Made by a program: the position numbers and the translations under genes
The notes under the pieces: model-generated
Databases searched by the model: none
What the model saw: the letters and a program-made list of their open reading frames with translations, nothing else
Told to the model about the DNA's origin: nothing
Shown here: in pieces, positions 28,186 through 36,332 of the stretch
Numbering within the stretch: position 1 is the stretch's first letter
Layout of the letters: each line of letters opens with the position of its first letter
Origin: Diplocloster agilis
GTDB taxonomy: Bacteria > Bacillota > Clostridia > Lachnospirales > Lachnospiraceae
Direction of reading: 5' to 3'
Length of the DNA: 64,000 nucleotides
Assembly (NCBI RefSeq): GCF_019042275.1
Contig: NZ_JAHQCW010000007.1
Span: forward strand, 1-64,000

Positions 28186-28422
28186 ATGAGAACAATTTAT
28201 GCAGAATACAACATAAACCACGATAGTATTGATGTTTACACAAGTGCCGGATATATGCTTCGCATTAATTGTTGGGAAGCTGAAAAAAATTTAAAAACCA
28301 CATATGGATCAGAATGTGCGCTTACTTCATTGGCTGTGGATGAGCCTTTGGAATATGCAAGATTATATCTTGATGGCAATTTACAGATGTGGGTGGATGC
28401 AGAAGATTCACTTGAATTATAG
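28186..28422 (+). CDS. DUF6061-like small protein
   Basis: A 78-residue acidic protein starting MRTIYAEYNI, with EPLEYARLYLDG near the C-terminus. It resembles the DUF6061 family found in Clostridial mobile elements, as I recall it. There is no signal or membrane segment and the function is unknown. A ribosome site (GGAG) lies a little upstream. It is the first gene inside the left end of the element and is followed by a terminator. Confidence 0.6.
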   Translation: MRTIYAEYNINHDSIDVYTSAGYMLRINCWEAEKNLKTTYGSECALTSLAVDEPLEYARLYLDGNLQMWVDAEDSLEL

Positions 28423-28558
28423 GCAATTTAAACAAAAGTTTATATCTGATTTTCGATTATCCATATGAACACTTTACTTTCAAGCATTTTGAGAAATATA
28501 GAAAAACGCTAATTTTACCACTAATAAATGAGCCTTGATATGACACTAAAAACAATAT

Positions 28559-28594
28559 GGGAGATAGCACAATATCTGTGTATCTCCCGTTTTT
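28559..28594 (+). terminator. Rho-independent terminator
   Basis: The hairpin GGGAGATA / TATCTCCC is followed by GTTTTT, downstream of the small DUF6061-like gene. Confidence 0.8.
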
Positions 28595-29129
28595 CATTTT
28601 TGTAATATAATTACTTCACTCTAATTTTTATATTTTCTTATTTTTCAATAATCATAGGACTTATTTCTAAATCTGCCATAGACTGCTTTGTTTGGTATGG
28701 CTTTCGGGATATGATTACACACATCATAGTGTGGATAGTAATAGTGAATATTCCGGTCTTGGTGTCCATGCTGTCCGGTGGTTAGGAAACCGATTGGCAA
28801 TTATCCAGAATACAAGAAATCTCACCAATATAAAGCCGGCTAACGCCCCGCAAAGCGGCTTTGGGCTTGACATAGGCTCAATTTCTTATGAATGGTAGTT
28901 AAGCCAATCAAAGGTGGTTTCCGTATCCGGAATATAGGTTTCCACTGCACCGGAATCACGGTTTCTTGACGCAAGAATATTCAATAGAGCATAAAACATG
29001 TAGAGTAAGGTTGCTACAACTCATATTGCCATATATAATATCTAATGACATCGAAAATTAAAGAAATTGATTAGAAATAGATTTTTGTTTGATAATCTTA
29101 AATCAGATATTCACAATGGAGGCATATTT
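28595..29129. other. Degenerate region before the two-component genes
   Basis: No intact gene is seen. Short frames exist on both strands: a 68-codon plus-strand frame at 28692-28898, and a minus-strand frame near 28900-28995 reading MFYALLNILASRN and onwards. Neither has a convincing ribosome site or known family. In similar loci a peptide-antibiotic ABC transporter often precedes such a two-component pair, so this may be a deletion scar; that is inference. Confidence 0.4.
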
Positions 29130-29804
29130 ATGGCGCAGAGTATTTTAATTGTAGACGATGAAAAAGAAATTGTATCAATGCTGTATTGCTATTTCAGCAA
29201 ACTTGGATATACGGTATATACTGCAACAGCAGGAAATGCTGCATTAAAAGAAGTAGAAAAAAAACCTGACATTATTTTGTTAGATGTCAATATGCCAGAT
29301 ATAGATGGATTTACTGTTTGCGAAAGGATACGGGATTATGTTTCATGCCCTATAATTTTTTTAACAGCACGCATTGAAGATAGTGATAAAATAAAAGGAT
29401 TTTCTATTGGCGCAGACGACTATGTAATAAAACCATTTTCTGTTGATGAATTAGAAGCTCGCATTGCAGCACATCTTCGCAGAGAAAAAAGACACAATAT
29501 ATCTTCAAAGGTGCAATTTGATGAAGATATGGTTATAGATTATTCCTCACGTATTGTGTTTTATCATAATAAGGATATGGCTTTTACCAAAAAGGAATTT
29601 GATATAATATCTTTCCTTTCGCAAAACAAAGGAATTGTTTTTGACCGGGAAACTATTTATGAAAAAGTTTGGGGATTAGACGGCATTGGTGATAATACAG
29701 TTGTTACAGAACATATCAGACGTATTAGGGCAAAATTTTTATCTTTAGGCGATAGACCTTACATTGAAACTGTTTGGGGGTGCGGATATAGATGGAAAAA
29801 TTAA
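29130..29804 (+). CDS. OmpR-family response regulator
   Basis: A 224-residue regulator. The receiver domain (~1-120) has the acidic pair DD in ILIVDDEKE, the phospho-acceptor Asp in LLDVNMPD, the Thr in FLTARIE and the Lys in VIKPFSVDE. The C-terminal winged-helix domain (~130-224) ends VWGCGYRWKN. The ATG at 29130 follows GGAGG; the longer frame from 29067 is not needed. The following sensor kinase gene overlaps its end by 13 bp. Such pairs on mobile elements commonly control resistance to cell-wall or peptide antibiotics, but no target gene is evident here. Confidence 0.93.
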   Translation: MAQSILIVDDEKEIVSMLYCYFSKLGYTVYTATAGNAALKEVEKKPDIILLDVNMPDIDGFTVCERIRDYVSCPIIFLTARIEDSDKIKGFSIGADDYVIKPFSVDELEARIAAHLRREKRHNISSKVQFDEDMVIDYSSRIVFYHNKDMAFTKKEFDIISFLSQNKGIVFDRETIYEKVWGLDGIGDNTVVTEHIRRIRAKFLSLGDRPYIETVWGCGYRWKN

Positions 29805-31114
29805 AGAGAAGCAGATTGTTCAATCGGTTAAATAGCATGAGTATTAGAATGTCCTTTGTTCTTTATGCTTTGTTTTCGTTGTTGATTGGAATAATTATTT
29901 GTATACTTTTAATTTCAATGGTTGACAGATACAGAATAAATTTAAACTATAAGTATGAAAATCTGTCAACGAGGTATGATATACCGGAAAATGGCTCATT
30001 TACCGCCACTTATAGTAATGACCAAACAAAATACACAATATTTGACACAAAAGGAAACGAGATATGCAAGTTCAATGTTGATTATCAAAAAGAACGCCCA
30101 GTACACGAATATGTCTATCCGAACCATGTTTCATATATCGAAGTTTTACCTAATTTTACAAACCGGGATAGGCTTATTGACAGTGCTTTAGGTTCATTAA
30201 ATATTGCAATTATTCCTATCGTATTATCTATTAGTATGATATGTTGTGTAACATTTTTTTATAAAAAAAAATTATCAAAACCCATTAAGCTATTAACTAA
30301 TGCGTATCATAAAATTGAAGCAAATGACTTAGATTTTACGTTATCATATCCATTAAATGATGAAATGGGGAAACTTTGTCATGCCTTTGAAAAAATGAAA
30401 GACTGTTTGTCGAAAAATAATGAAACTATGTTTCGACAATTTGCTGAACAGCGCCGTCTAAATGCTGCTTTTTCGCATGACTTACGCACTCCTTTGACTT
30501 TACTAAAGGGTCATGCTACTATGCTGCTTTCCTTTATTCCCAAAGGCTTAGTATCACAACAAGAAATATTAGATGAAATATCAGTAATGTCAAAAAATAT
30601 TTCACGTCTTGAAGAATATGTAAATGCTATGACGAACTTATACAGGTTAGAGGATATTGATATTCCACGACAACAGATTACATTTCATTCACTTATTGAT
30701 AATTTTAATAACACAGCGGAAGCACTTTGTTATGACAAACATTTTTCAATTACTGCAAGCGGTGATAATATAACCTTGTTTATCAATTTAGATACAGTCA
30801 TGCAGATTTATGAAAATTTACTCTCTAATAGTATTAGATATGCAAAAAGTGATATTGCTATTAGCGTAGTAATAGAGAATAATAATTTGGTTATATCTGT
30901 TTCAGACGATGGTTGCGGGTTTAAAAATATTGAGATTGAAAAAGCAACATTACCATTTTATAAATCATCGAAAGATATATCTACTGAACATTTGGGGTTA
31001 GGGCTGAATATTAGTAAGATTTTAAGTGAAAGACATGGCGGAAATATCCAAATTGCTAATAATAAAGCAGGGGGAGCATGTGTTACAGTGAAAATAAATT
31101 GCAATGAAAGTTGA
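29792..31114 (+). CDS. Membrane sensor histidine kinase
   Basis: A 440-residue kinase with two transmembrane helices (about 19-43 and 134-157), a ~90-residue extracytoplasmic sensor between them, a HAMP segment, and a dimerisation/phospho-acceptor helix with SHDLRTPLTLL (His near residue 229). The ATPase domain has the N box ENLLSNSIRYA, G1 DDGCGF and LGLGLNISKIL. All catalytic blocks are present. It overlaps the response regulator gene and forms a cognate pair with it. Confidence 0.93.
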   Translation: MEKLKRSRLFNRLNSMSIRMSFVLYALFSLLIGIIICILLISMVDRYRINLNYKYENLSTRYDIPENGSFTATYSNDQTKYTIFDTKGNEICKFNVDYQKERPVHEYVYPNHVSYIEVLPNFTNRDRLIDSALGSLNIAIIPIVLSISMICCVTFFYKKKLSKPIKLLTNAYHKIEANDLDFTLSYPLNDEMGKLCHAFEKMKDCLSKNNETMFRQFAEQRRLNAAFSHDLRTPLTLLKGHATMLLSFIPKGLVSQQEILDEISVMSKNISRLEEYVNAMTNLYRLEDIDIPRQQITFHSLIDNFNNTAEALCYDKHFSITASGDNITLFINLDTVMQIYENLLSNSIRYAKSDIAISVVIENNNLVISVSDDGCGFKNIEIEKATLPFYKSSKDISTEHLGLGLNISKILSERHGGNIQIANNKAGGACVTVKINCNES

Positions 31115-31170
31115 TTGAAAATAGACATTTTATTGCTATTATAAATTTAAAAGAAAGGAGATAATGACAA

Positions 31171-31686
31171 ATGAAAAAAATAATATGTATGTTTCTAACT
31201 TTATTGCTATTGGTGTGTATTGTTGGGTGTAGTCAAACAAAGGACAGTGATAATCATGTAGTACAAGATTATTCCGAAGAATATGAGGTTTCTCCTTATG
31301 GAAGTGAAGAAGCACTTGACACTTTGGACGATTTGAAAATTTCAATGAGTGCAGAAAAGGATTTAGACTTAAAGCACCTTACATTTCTAATAGAAAATAC
31401 TTCTGATAAAGAATACCTATATTCACCAAATTATTTTGAAATAGAAACTGAACAATCCGGCACTTGGTATCAACTTGAACAGCTTGATGACCCTTCAAAG
31501 AGCAATGAAAAGGATTGTTTTATTAAGCCTAACGAACGATTAACATTAGAAATTGATGTTAAAAGTTTTTATGGAGAATTGCCTGCTGGACACTATCGTT
31601 TGATTAAACAATTTGCGTTCTTTGAAAGTGAAAGAGATTGGGATTACGATACATATAATTTATCTTGCGAATTTACGATAAGGTAA
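31171..31686 (+). CDS. Ig-like domain lipoprotein
   Basis: A 171-residue lipoprotein. The signal peptide ends in the lipobox VGCS (Cys near residue 20), followed by an acidic linker. A beta-rich domain (~50-170) has LTFLIENTSDKEY and YRLIKQFAFFE, resembling bacterial immunoglobulin-like domains found beside two-component systems. AAAGGAG precedes the ATG. It is 56 bp after the kinase gene and may help sensing or be a regulated target. Confidence 0.75.
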   Translation: MKKIICMFLTLLLLVCIVGCSQTKDSDNHVVQDYSEEYEVSPYGSEEALDTLDDLKISMSAEKDLDLKHLTFLIENTSDKEYLYSPNYFEIETEQSGTWYQLEQLDDPSKSNEKDCFIKPNERLTLEIDVKSFYGELPAGHYRLIKQFAFFESERDWDYDTYNLSCEFTIR

Positions 31687-31865
31687 AAATTCTCTACTTC
31701 ATAAGCATGAAAAAAAACCGCTTATGAAGTAGAAAGTTCTCATGCCGTTTTCTTTTGTAAAAATGAGAATACGGAGGGTGTGTTAAAGTCACCCTTTTTC
31801 AAGGATACGGTGGTATCAAGGAGGTATTGCCATGTCCTTTTTTATGTACCATGTGGAGCATATTT

Positions 31866-31962
31866 ATGTCTAGGAAGAAATACAGTAAAGCATTCAAACT
31901 AAGGCTTTAAAAAAAGCATAATGAAACAGGCATATCCTACTAGAAATTGGAAAAGGATAATA
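31866..31962 (+). pseudogene. Remnant of an IS transposase N-terminus
   Basis: Starting at ATG 31866 the frame reads MSRKKYSKAFKLRL then stops; reading through adds KKHNETGISY. This resembles the helix-turn-helix start of IS3-type OrfA proteins. In-frame stops and short length show it is dead. The surrounding 31687-32025 holds only this remnant, a GGAGG-led 13-codon frame at 31831 and the terminator below. Confidence 0.4.
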
Positions 31963-32004
31963 TAAAAGCAGGGGACGATGTGTGTTTTTATCCCCTGCTT
32001 TTAT
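31962..32004. terminator. Bidirectional terminator inside the element
   Basis: The hairpin ATAAAAGCAGGGGA / TCCCCTGCTTTTAT lies between the plus-strand cargo genes and the convergent mobilization genes. A-rich and T-rich flanks suit both directions. Confidence 0.8.
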
Positions 32005-32025
32005 ACGTTTTTTATCATATTTTGA

Positions 32026-32991
32026 TCAATATAGCTTGGTATTTAACTGATTTTTCAAATAACATCTAAGTCCAACATATACTCCTTGCGAAAGTACAAA
32101 AAGCAATAGAAGATTTACTGACAGTGTTTTTTTGATGGATTCTCCAAAATAAATGATGACAGCAGCACTTGTCAGTATCATCAGTAGAGTAATAAAATCC
32201 CAACAGTTTTTCTTATATAATTCTATAACCTTTATTTCTATCAGTATCACCAGTATCCCTGTTCCTGCTACGCATATTCCGACAACCAATATCAGCAATA
32301 ACCAATATATGATTCCGGCTATAAACGCATTTGGAATTTTGGTACTAATCTGTGCCGCAGAATGTCCGGCAGCAATCGTCCATCCGATAAAAGTTTGTAT
32401 GAATGACGCTGCATCATGGAAGAATGATTTACAATCGGAAAGGAACACATCTGACTGTACTGCCTGAAAAAGAGTGGTTGTCAGCGAATACCATGCAAGA
32501 AGGAACAAGGTTGTTTGGAATATTACCGTTTTTGCTTTATACTGTCCTGCAAGTCGCTCTTTTTGTGTTTCGTATTTCGCTTTTTCATTCTGATAGGCTG
32601 TCCGGTCACAGGCTTCACATTTTTCATAGAGTACCGGCTTTTCTACCGGTATCTCTACGATTTTCTGATGTGTCCGGGCATAATCCCGTTGTTGTGTTAA
32701 GCATCGTATTTTATCTTGACATTCCCCTATCGTGACGTTTGCGCTTCGCAGCTTCTCTTTCTCGATCTGCAATGCTCTGTCTGCCAGCTTCAAGTCGTTC
32801 TTTAATGCTTGAATATTCCCGGCTCTGTTCTCTTTGTTTAATTTCTCGTTCAAGGTCAGAGATTCGCTGAGCTGCGTCTTCAGTTTCACGATAAGCTGGT
32901 CTTTCTGTTCCAGTTCTTCTTGTATCTCCTCGGTCAAGAGCAGAAGTTCTTCCAACTGTTCGGCGTTCTTTGATTCTCTGGATTCGTTCAT
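32026..32991 (-). CDS. DUF6040-like coiled-coil membrane protein
   Basis: A 321-residue protein. Residues ~1-155 are mostly coiled coil (repeated Leu/Glu/Lys heptads), with CEACDRT near 130. The C-terminal half has four hydrophobic segments. It resembles the DUF6040 family encoded beside MobA-type relaxases on Clostridial mobilizable elements. The start has GGAAAGGA upstream. Its first ~280 bp overlap the 3' end of the relaxase gene in another frame. Function is unknown; a membrane partner in mobilization is plausible. Confidence 0.75.
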   Translation of the reverse strand: MNESRESKNAEQLEELLLLTEEIQEELEQKDQLIVKLKTQLSESLTLNEKLNKENRAGNIQALKNDLKLADRALQIEKEKLRSANVTIGECQDKIRCLTQQRDYARTHQKIVEIPVEKPVLYEKCEACDRTAYQNEKAKYETQKERLAGQYKAKTVIFQTTLFLLAWYSLTTTLFQAVQSDVFLSDCKSFFHDAASFIQTFIGWTIAAGHSAAQISTKIPNAFIAGIIYWLLLILVVGICVAGTGILVILIEIKVIELYKKNCWDFITLLMILTSAAVIIYFGESIKKTLSVNLLLLFVLSQGVYVGLRCYLKNQLNTKLY

Positions 32992-34432
32992 CTATATCAC
33001 GTCCTTTCCTTATTTGCTGTTCCAGTTCAGCAATTCGGTGTTCTGTTTCAGCAATAAACTGTTTTCGCTGTTCAGATTCTGTGCCAATTTCTGCCATTGC
33101 TGATTTTCGTTTTCCAAAAGTTCTATCTTCGTTTTCTGTTCTTCCATCTTGGAAAGCAGTTCCTCGGTATTTGGCAAAATGTTGAGCAGCTCGGATAACT
33201 CGCTGTTTAATTTTTGCAATTTCTGATTCTGTTCCTGCATAAGAGAGAGTTGGGTGTCCCGCTTCTGCATTTCCAGAATCATTTCTGTCATTAAGGTCTG
33301 CTGTTCTTCGATTTGCCCAATCATGGACTCCATTAAGGGTATAATTTCCCGGCTTTCTTCTAATGTCATTTAATCGCTCCTTCCATAATGATAATGCACC
33401 CGATACTTTTCCAAAGGTGTCCAGTATCTTTTGCAATAACGTGTTTTGTTGTTTTATGATTTGATTTTCCGCTACTTTCCACGAACCTTTTATTTCCTGC
33501 CCGACAAGAAACCTTTGTTCAATCTTTCTTGCGTCAGCACCTTCATGGATGGTAGGAATCTGGAGTTTTCCCTGTTTTTCATAAGAACGGTGATCGACCT
33601 GATTATGCAAAGAAAGATGTTCATTACACACCTTTGCCCACTCACTCCGCCATAGTTCACAATTTTTTGGATTGTTCCATCCAGTAGCATCGGTCAGCAC
33701 CCGTTTCCATTGCAGGCGGTTTCTTGCACCAATCTTCTGAATTCCGTTTTCGTCTAATACAGGGATACGGATTCCATGACGGTCAGCGTTTTTCTTATCC
33801 TGCCACCAGTTCGGATGGGATTCATCAATCACGATATTTCCGTTTTTATCTCTGACAAAATCCCAATCCTTGACTTCTTTCTTTCCCCAAGAATGATCCG
33901 GGTTAAAAGGACGCATAGTCAAAAGCAGATGGACATGGGGGTTGCCAACCCCTTTATCGTGGATACTCCAATCAGCGCACATTCCTCTATCTACAAAAGT
34001 TTTTTGGATATAGTCAGTTGTATATTGAATTTGTTCCTGTCTGTTCCATTCTTTGGGAAGGGCAAATTCAAATGACCTGCCAAGTTGGGCATCCGCACTT
34101 TTTTCAATCTTCAATACCTCATTCCATAACCTCTGTTTCTGAAATGTGATTTTAAATTTTTCTAAAGCAGCTTCTTTATCTGCTGACCTTTTGTATCGGA
34201 CAGATTTTTGAAAGCGTTTTATATTTTCTTCTGGTACTATCTGCCATTCAGGAGGTGCGTTTTCACACATCATCAGCCGGGTGTAGACCACTTCTTTTTT
34301 AGAAGTGTAATAACTGATTCTCCCGGTTTCTTCGTTTTTCATCACATCCCCATTGAGATATGCGGAAGCGGAGATAACAGATTTCCCTTTACTTCGTCCG
34401 ACTATTTTGATTGTGTAATGAAAAATCGCCAT
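32711..34432 (-). CDS. MobA/MobL (MobQ-type) relaxase
   Basis: A 573-residue relaxase. The N-terminal domain starts MAIFHYTIKIVGRSKGKS (nicking-tyrosine region) and has SAYLNGD. The HUH metal site is NPHVHLLLTMRPF near residue 166, and conserved DWDF and WNNP blocks follow. The C-terminal third is charged and low-complexity and shares its DNA with two other frames. AAAGGAGG precedes the ATG at 34432; the longer frame from 34480 lacks support. It would nick the oriT at ~34.70 kb and lead transfer when a helper provides the mating channel. Confidence 0.9.
   Translation of the reverse strand: MAIFHYTIKIVGRSKGKSVISASAYLNGDVMKNEETGRISYYTSKKEVVYTRLMMCENAPPEWQIVPEENIKRFQKSVRYKRSADKEAALEKFKITFQKQRLWNEVLKIEKSADAQLGRSFEFALPKEWNRQEQIQYTTDYIQKTFVDRGMCADWSIHDKGVGNPHVHLLLTMRPFNPDHSWGKKEVKDWDFVRDKNGNIVIDESHPNWWQDKKNADRHGIRIPVLDENGIQKIGARNRLQWKRVLTDATGWNNPKNCELWRSEWAKVCNEHLSLHNQVDHRSYEKQGKLQIPTIHEGADARKIEQRFLVGQEIKGSWKVAENQIIKQQNTLLQKILDTFGKVSGALSLWKERLNDIRRKPGNYTLNGVHDWANRRTADLNDRNDSGNAEAGHPTLSYAGTESEIAKIKQRVIRAAQHFAKYRGTAFQDGRTENEDRTFGKRKSAMAEIGTESEQRKQFIAETEHRIAELEQQIRKGRDIDERIQRIKERRTVGRTSALDRGDTRRTGTERPAYRETEDAAQRISDLEREIKQREQSREYSSIKERLEAGRQSIADREREAAKRKRHDRGMSR
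33010..33369 (-). CDS. Coiled-coil protein nested inside the relaxase gene
   Basis: A 119-residue protein made almost wholly of heptad repeats (for example LLSKMEEQKTKIELLENENQ), starting MTLEESREIIPL. It lies entirely inside the relaxase reading frame on the same strand but in a different frame. Evidence that it is real: AAGGAG eight bases before the ATG, a coherent coiled-coil composition, and its end placed 18 bp before the DUF6040 start. The relaxase C-terminal region over this stretch is low-complexity and charged, as expected if it is constrained by a second frame. Function is unknown. Confidence 0.65.
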   Translation of the reverse strand: MTLEESREIIPLMESMIGQIEEQQTLMTEMILEMQKRDTQLSLMQEQNQKLQKLNSELSELLNILPNTEELLSKMEEQKTKIELLENENQQWQKLAQNLNSENSLLLKQNTELLNWNSK

Positions 34433-34639
34433 GTCTGGATTCCTCCTTTCTGCACATCCGGCATAGATTTCCGGCAACATTGCTTTCAGTTTTAGAAAAA
34501 GCAGTATTGCCGGAACGCCCTCTGCGTAAGGGTGCCCTGCGCATAGCAGCCTGCATGGAATGTGCCCCTCTGGCGAAGAGTGCCTCCTGCGGCATGAGCA
34601 GGTCTGGCTGAAAGCCCCGCCGACGGAACGAGCCCGGCA

Positions 34640-34720
34640 AGCGTGAGCGCAGACCGGTTGCCACTTGTGGCAAACTTATTGGGACGACCTCTGGTTGTCC
34701 ATAAGTGCGCCCTTCATGAA
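34640..34720. other. Origin of transfer (oriT) of MobQ type
   Basis: An inverted repeat (cttattgggacgacc paired with ggttgtccataag) lies directly before taagtgcgccctt (34702-34714), which matches the conserved nic core of MobQ/RSF1010-type origins. It lies in the noncoding gap 34433-34759 between the relaxase and DUF3847 genes, exactly where such origins occur. The rest of that gap is GC-rich with short palindromes. Confidence 0.75.
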
Positions 34721-34759
34721 AAAGCAATGAAGGGAATGAAAAACTCATCCCCTCCGCCA

Positions 34760-35074
34760 TTACACTTCCTCCATATCGGTATTTGTTTCTTTCTGCATTG
34801 CCTTTGAGAAAAATTTCCCATTGGCTTCCTGCTTTTTCAGAAAACCAATCAGCTTTGGGATATCTTCCTCCTCAATAGGCGCACCAAGAACGGATTCCAC
34901 CGCACCGCCAACCTGACAGAGCCTATGGGTTCGTTTTTTACTTTCTTCGGCTTTCTTTCGTTTTAGAAGTTCTTTCTTCTGTGCTGCATATCGTTTTGCT
35001 TTTTCAAGGCTTTCCTGTTCCTTCTTTTCCATTTCAAGCATTCGTTCTTCATAACTTTTTGTCGATTTTGCCAT
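34760..35074 (-). CDS. DUF3847-like mobilization accessory protein
   Basis: A 104-residue protein. The first ~65 residues are a highly charged Lys/Glu helix (YEERMLEMEKKEQES) and the C-terminus has the conserved EEEDIPKLIGFLKK block. This matches the DUF3847 family, found beside relaxases in Clostridial mobilizable elements and probably serving as a MobC-like relaxosome helper. It is upstream of oriT and the relaxase on the same strand. Confidence 0.75.
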   Translation of the reverse strand: MAKSTKSYEERMLEMEKKEQESLEKAKRYAAQKKELLKRKKAEESKKRTHRLCQVGGAVESVLGAPIEEEDIPKLIGFLKKQEANGKFFSKAMQKETNTDMEEV

Positions 35075-35214
35075 TATTACATTCCCCTTTCTTTTGCAAA
35101 CATAAGTTCTCGGTTGCGTATCAGAAGAAGCACATGGTATAATCTTCTTGCGTGTAGGTATATCATGGCTTCGGTCTGATAGAACCTTTGGCGGTTTCTT
35201 CGGAAGCCGCCTTT

Positions 35215-35445
35215 TTAATTTGCCGCAGTTCTTGTTACGGCTTTTACATTTCCTCTATCCCTCAAATCACGACCTTCATTCGCTTCCATAAACATTTCCA
35301 GAATATCGGTTTTAATCAGGACTTTGCGACCAACCTTTAATACTGGAAGTTTCTTCCATTCGACAAGCTGTCTTAAGGTGTTTCTGCCGATTCCCGTATA
35401 GTCGGCAGCTTCTTCGATGGATAATGCAATTTTTCTTTGCGTCAT
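35215..35445 (-). CDS. Excisionase-like helix-turn-helix protein (Xis)
   Basis: A 76-residue protein with a MerR/AlpA-type helix-turn-helix (SIEEAADYTGIGRNTLRQLV) and the wing VLKVGRKVLIKTD. Small proteins of this kind beside a tyrosine integrase are excisionases of Tn916/Tn1549-type elements. A GGAGG site precedes the start. It is divergent from the XRE regulator, so the shared ~170 bp region is likely the control region. The 35075-35214 gap holds no gene. Confidence 0.85.
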   Translation of the reverse strand: MTQRKIALSIEEAADYTGIGRNTLRQLVEWKKLPVLKVGRKVLIKTDILEMFMEANEGRDLRDRGNVKAVTRTAAN

Positions 35446-35616
35446 ATAATCACCTCCTTATAAATTGCATTATGCAATTATTGTGATGTAAGTATATCTT
35501 TTTTACATCTTTTTGTCAAGCGTTACGAAATATTAAAAATAATCTCTGCATTGCATATTGCAATTATAGAGAAACAATGCTATAATTCATACATACCGAA
35601 AAAGGAGGCAGTCAGC

Positions 35617-36246
35617 ATGAAAGATAAAGAACTACGCAAGTTGATAGGCAGCAGAATAAAACAGCGCCGTCTGGAATTGAATCTGACACAGCCTTATGTC
35701 GCAGAGAAGATGGGAGTTACCGCTTCTACAATCCTGCGTTATGAGAATGGTTCGATTGACAATACGAAAAAAATGGTGCTGGAAGGTCTTTCGGAAGCAC
35801 TTCATGTATCTGTGGAATGGCTCAAAGGGGAAACAGATGAATATGAAACCGACATTACGGATAAGAGAGAGTTACAGATTCGTGATGCGATGGGAGATAT
35901 TCTGGAACAGTTACCACTTGCCCTTACAAAAGAAGAAGATGCTTTTTCAAAAGATTTATTACTGCTGATGTTAAAACAATATGGTCTGTTTTTGGATTCC
36001 TTTCAGTTCGCCTGCAAAAACTTCAAGGGAAATGCTGGTCAGACGGATATTGCCAAAACAATAGGGTTTGAATCGAATGAGGAATATAATGAGATTATGT
36101 TCTTAAGGGAAATCACTCCTACCATCAATGCTCTTAATGAGATGGCAGACGTTGTAAGGCTCTATTCCAAGAAACCAAAAACAGCAGAACAAAGGCTTGC
36201 AAATCTTTTATCAGAAGTCTTATACGAAGATTCCGAATCGGTATAG
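35617..36246 (+). CDS. XRE-family transcriptional regulator
   Basis: A 209-residue protein. Residues ~8-65 form a Cro/C1-type helix-turn-helix (RIKQRRLELNLTQPYVAEKM with STILRYENG). The longer C-terminal part has no recognised domain. AAGGAGG precedes the ATG at 35617. It sits between divergent xis and the co-directional integrase gene, a normal place for the element's master regulator. Confidence 0.88.
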   Translation: MKDKELRKLIGSRIKQRRLELNLTQPYVAEKMGVTASTILRYENGSIDNTKKMVLEGLSEALHVSVEWLKGETDEYETDITDKRELQIRDAMGDILEQLPLALTKEEDAFSKDLLLLMLKQYGLFLDSFQFACKNFKGNAGQTDIAKTIGFESNEEYNEIMFLREITPTINALNEMADVVRLYSKKPKTAEQRLANLLSEVLYEDSESV

Positions 36247-36332
36247 TAAGACAACCGGAGTTATGATATACTTACACGCACGAAGCATTTCATCAGTTCC
36301 GATTGTCTAATATCGAAAGGAGACATACGATT

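Noticed and set aside
28692-28898. 68-codon ORF before the response regulator
   Set aside because: No ribosome site and no recognised family; it lies in a region with broken frames on both strands.
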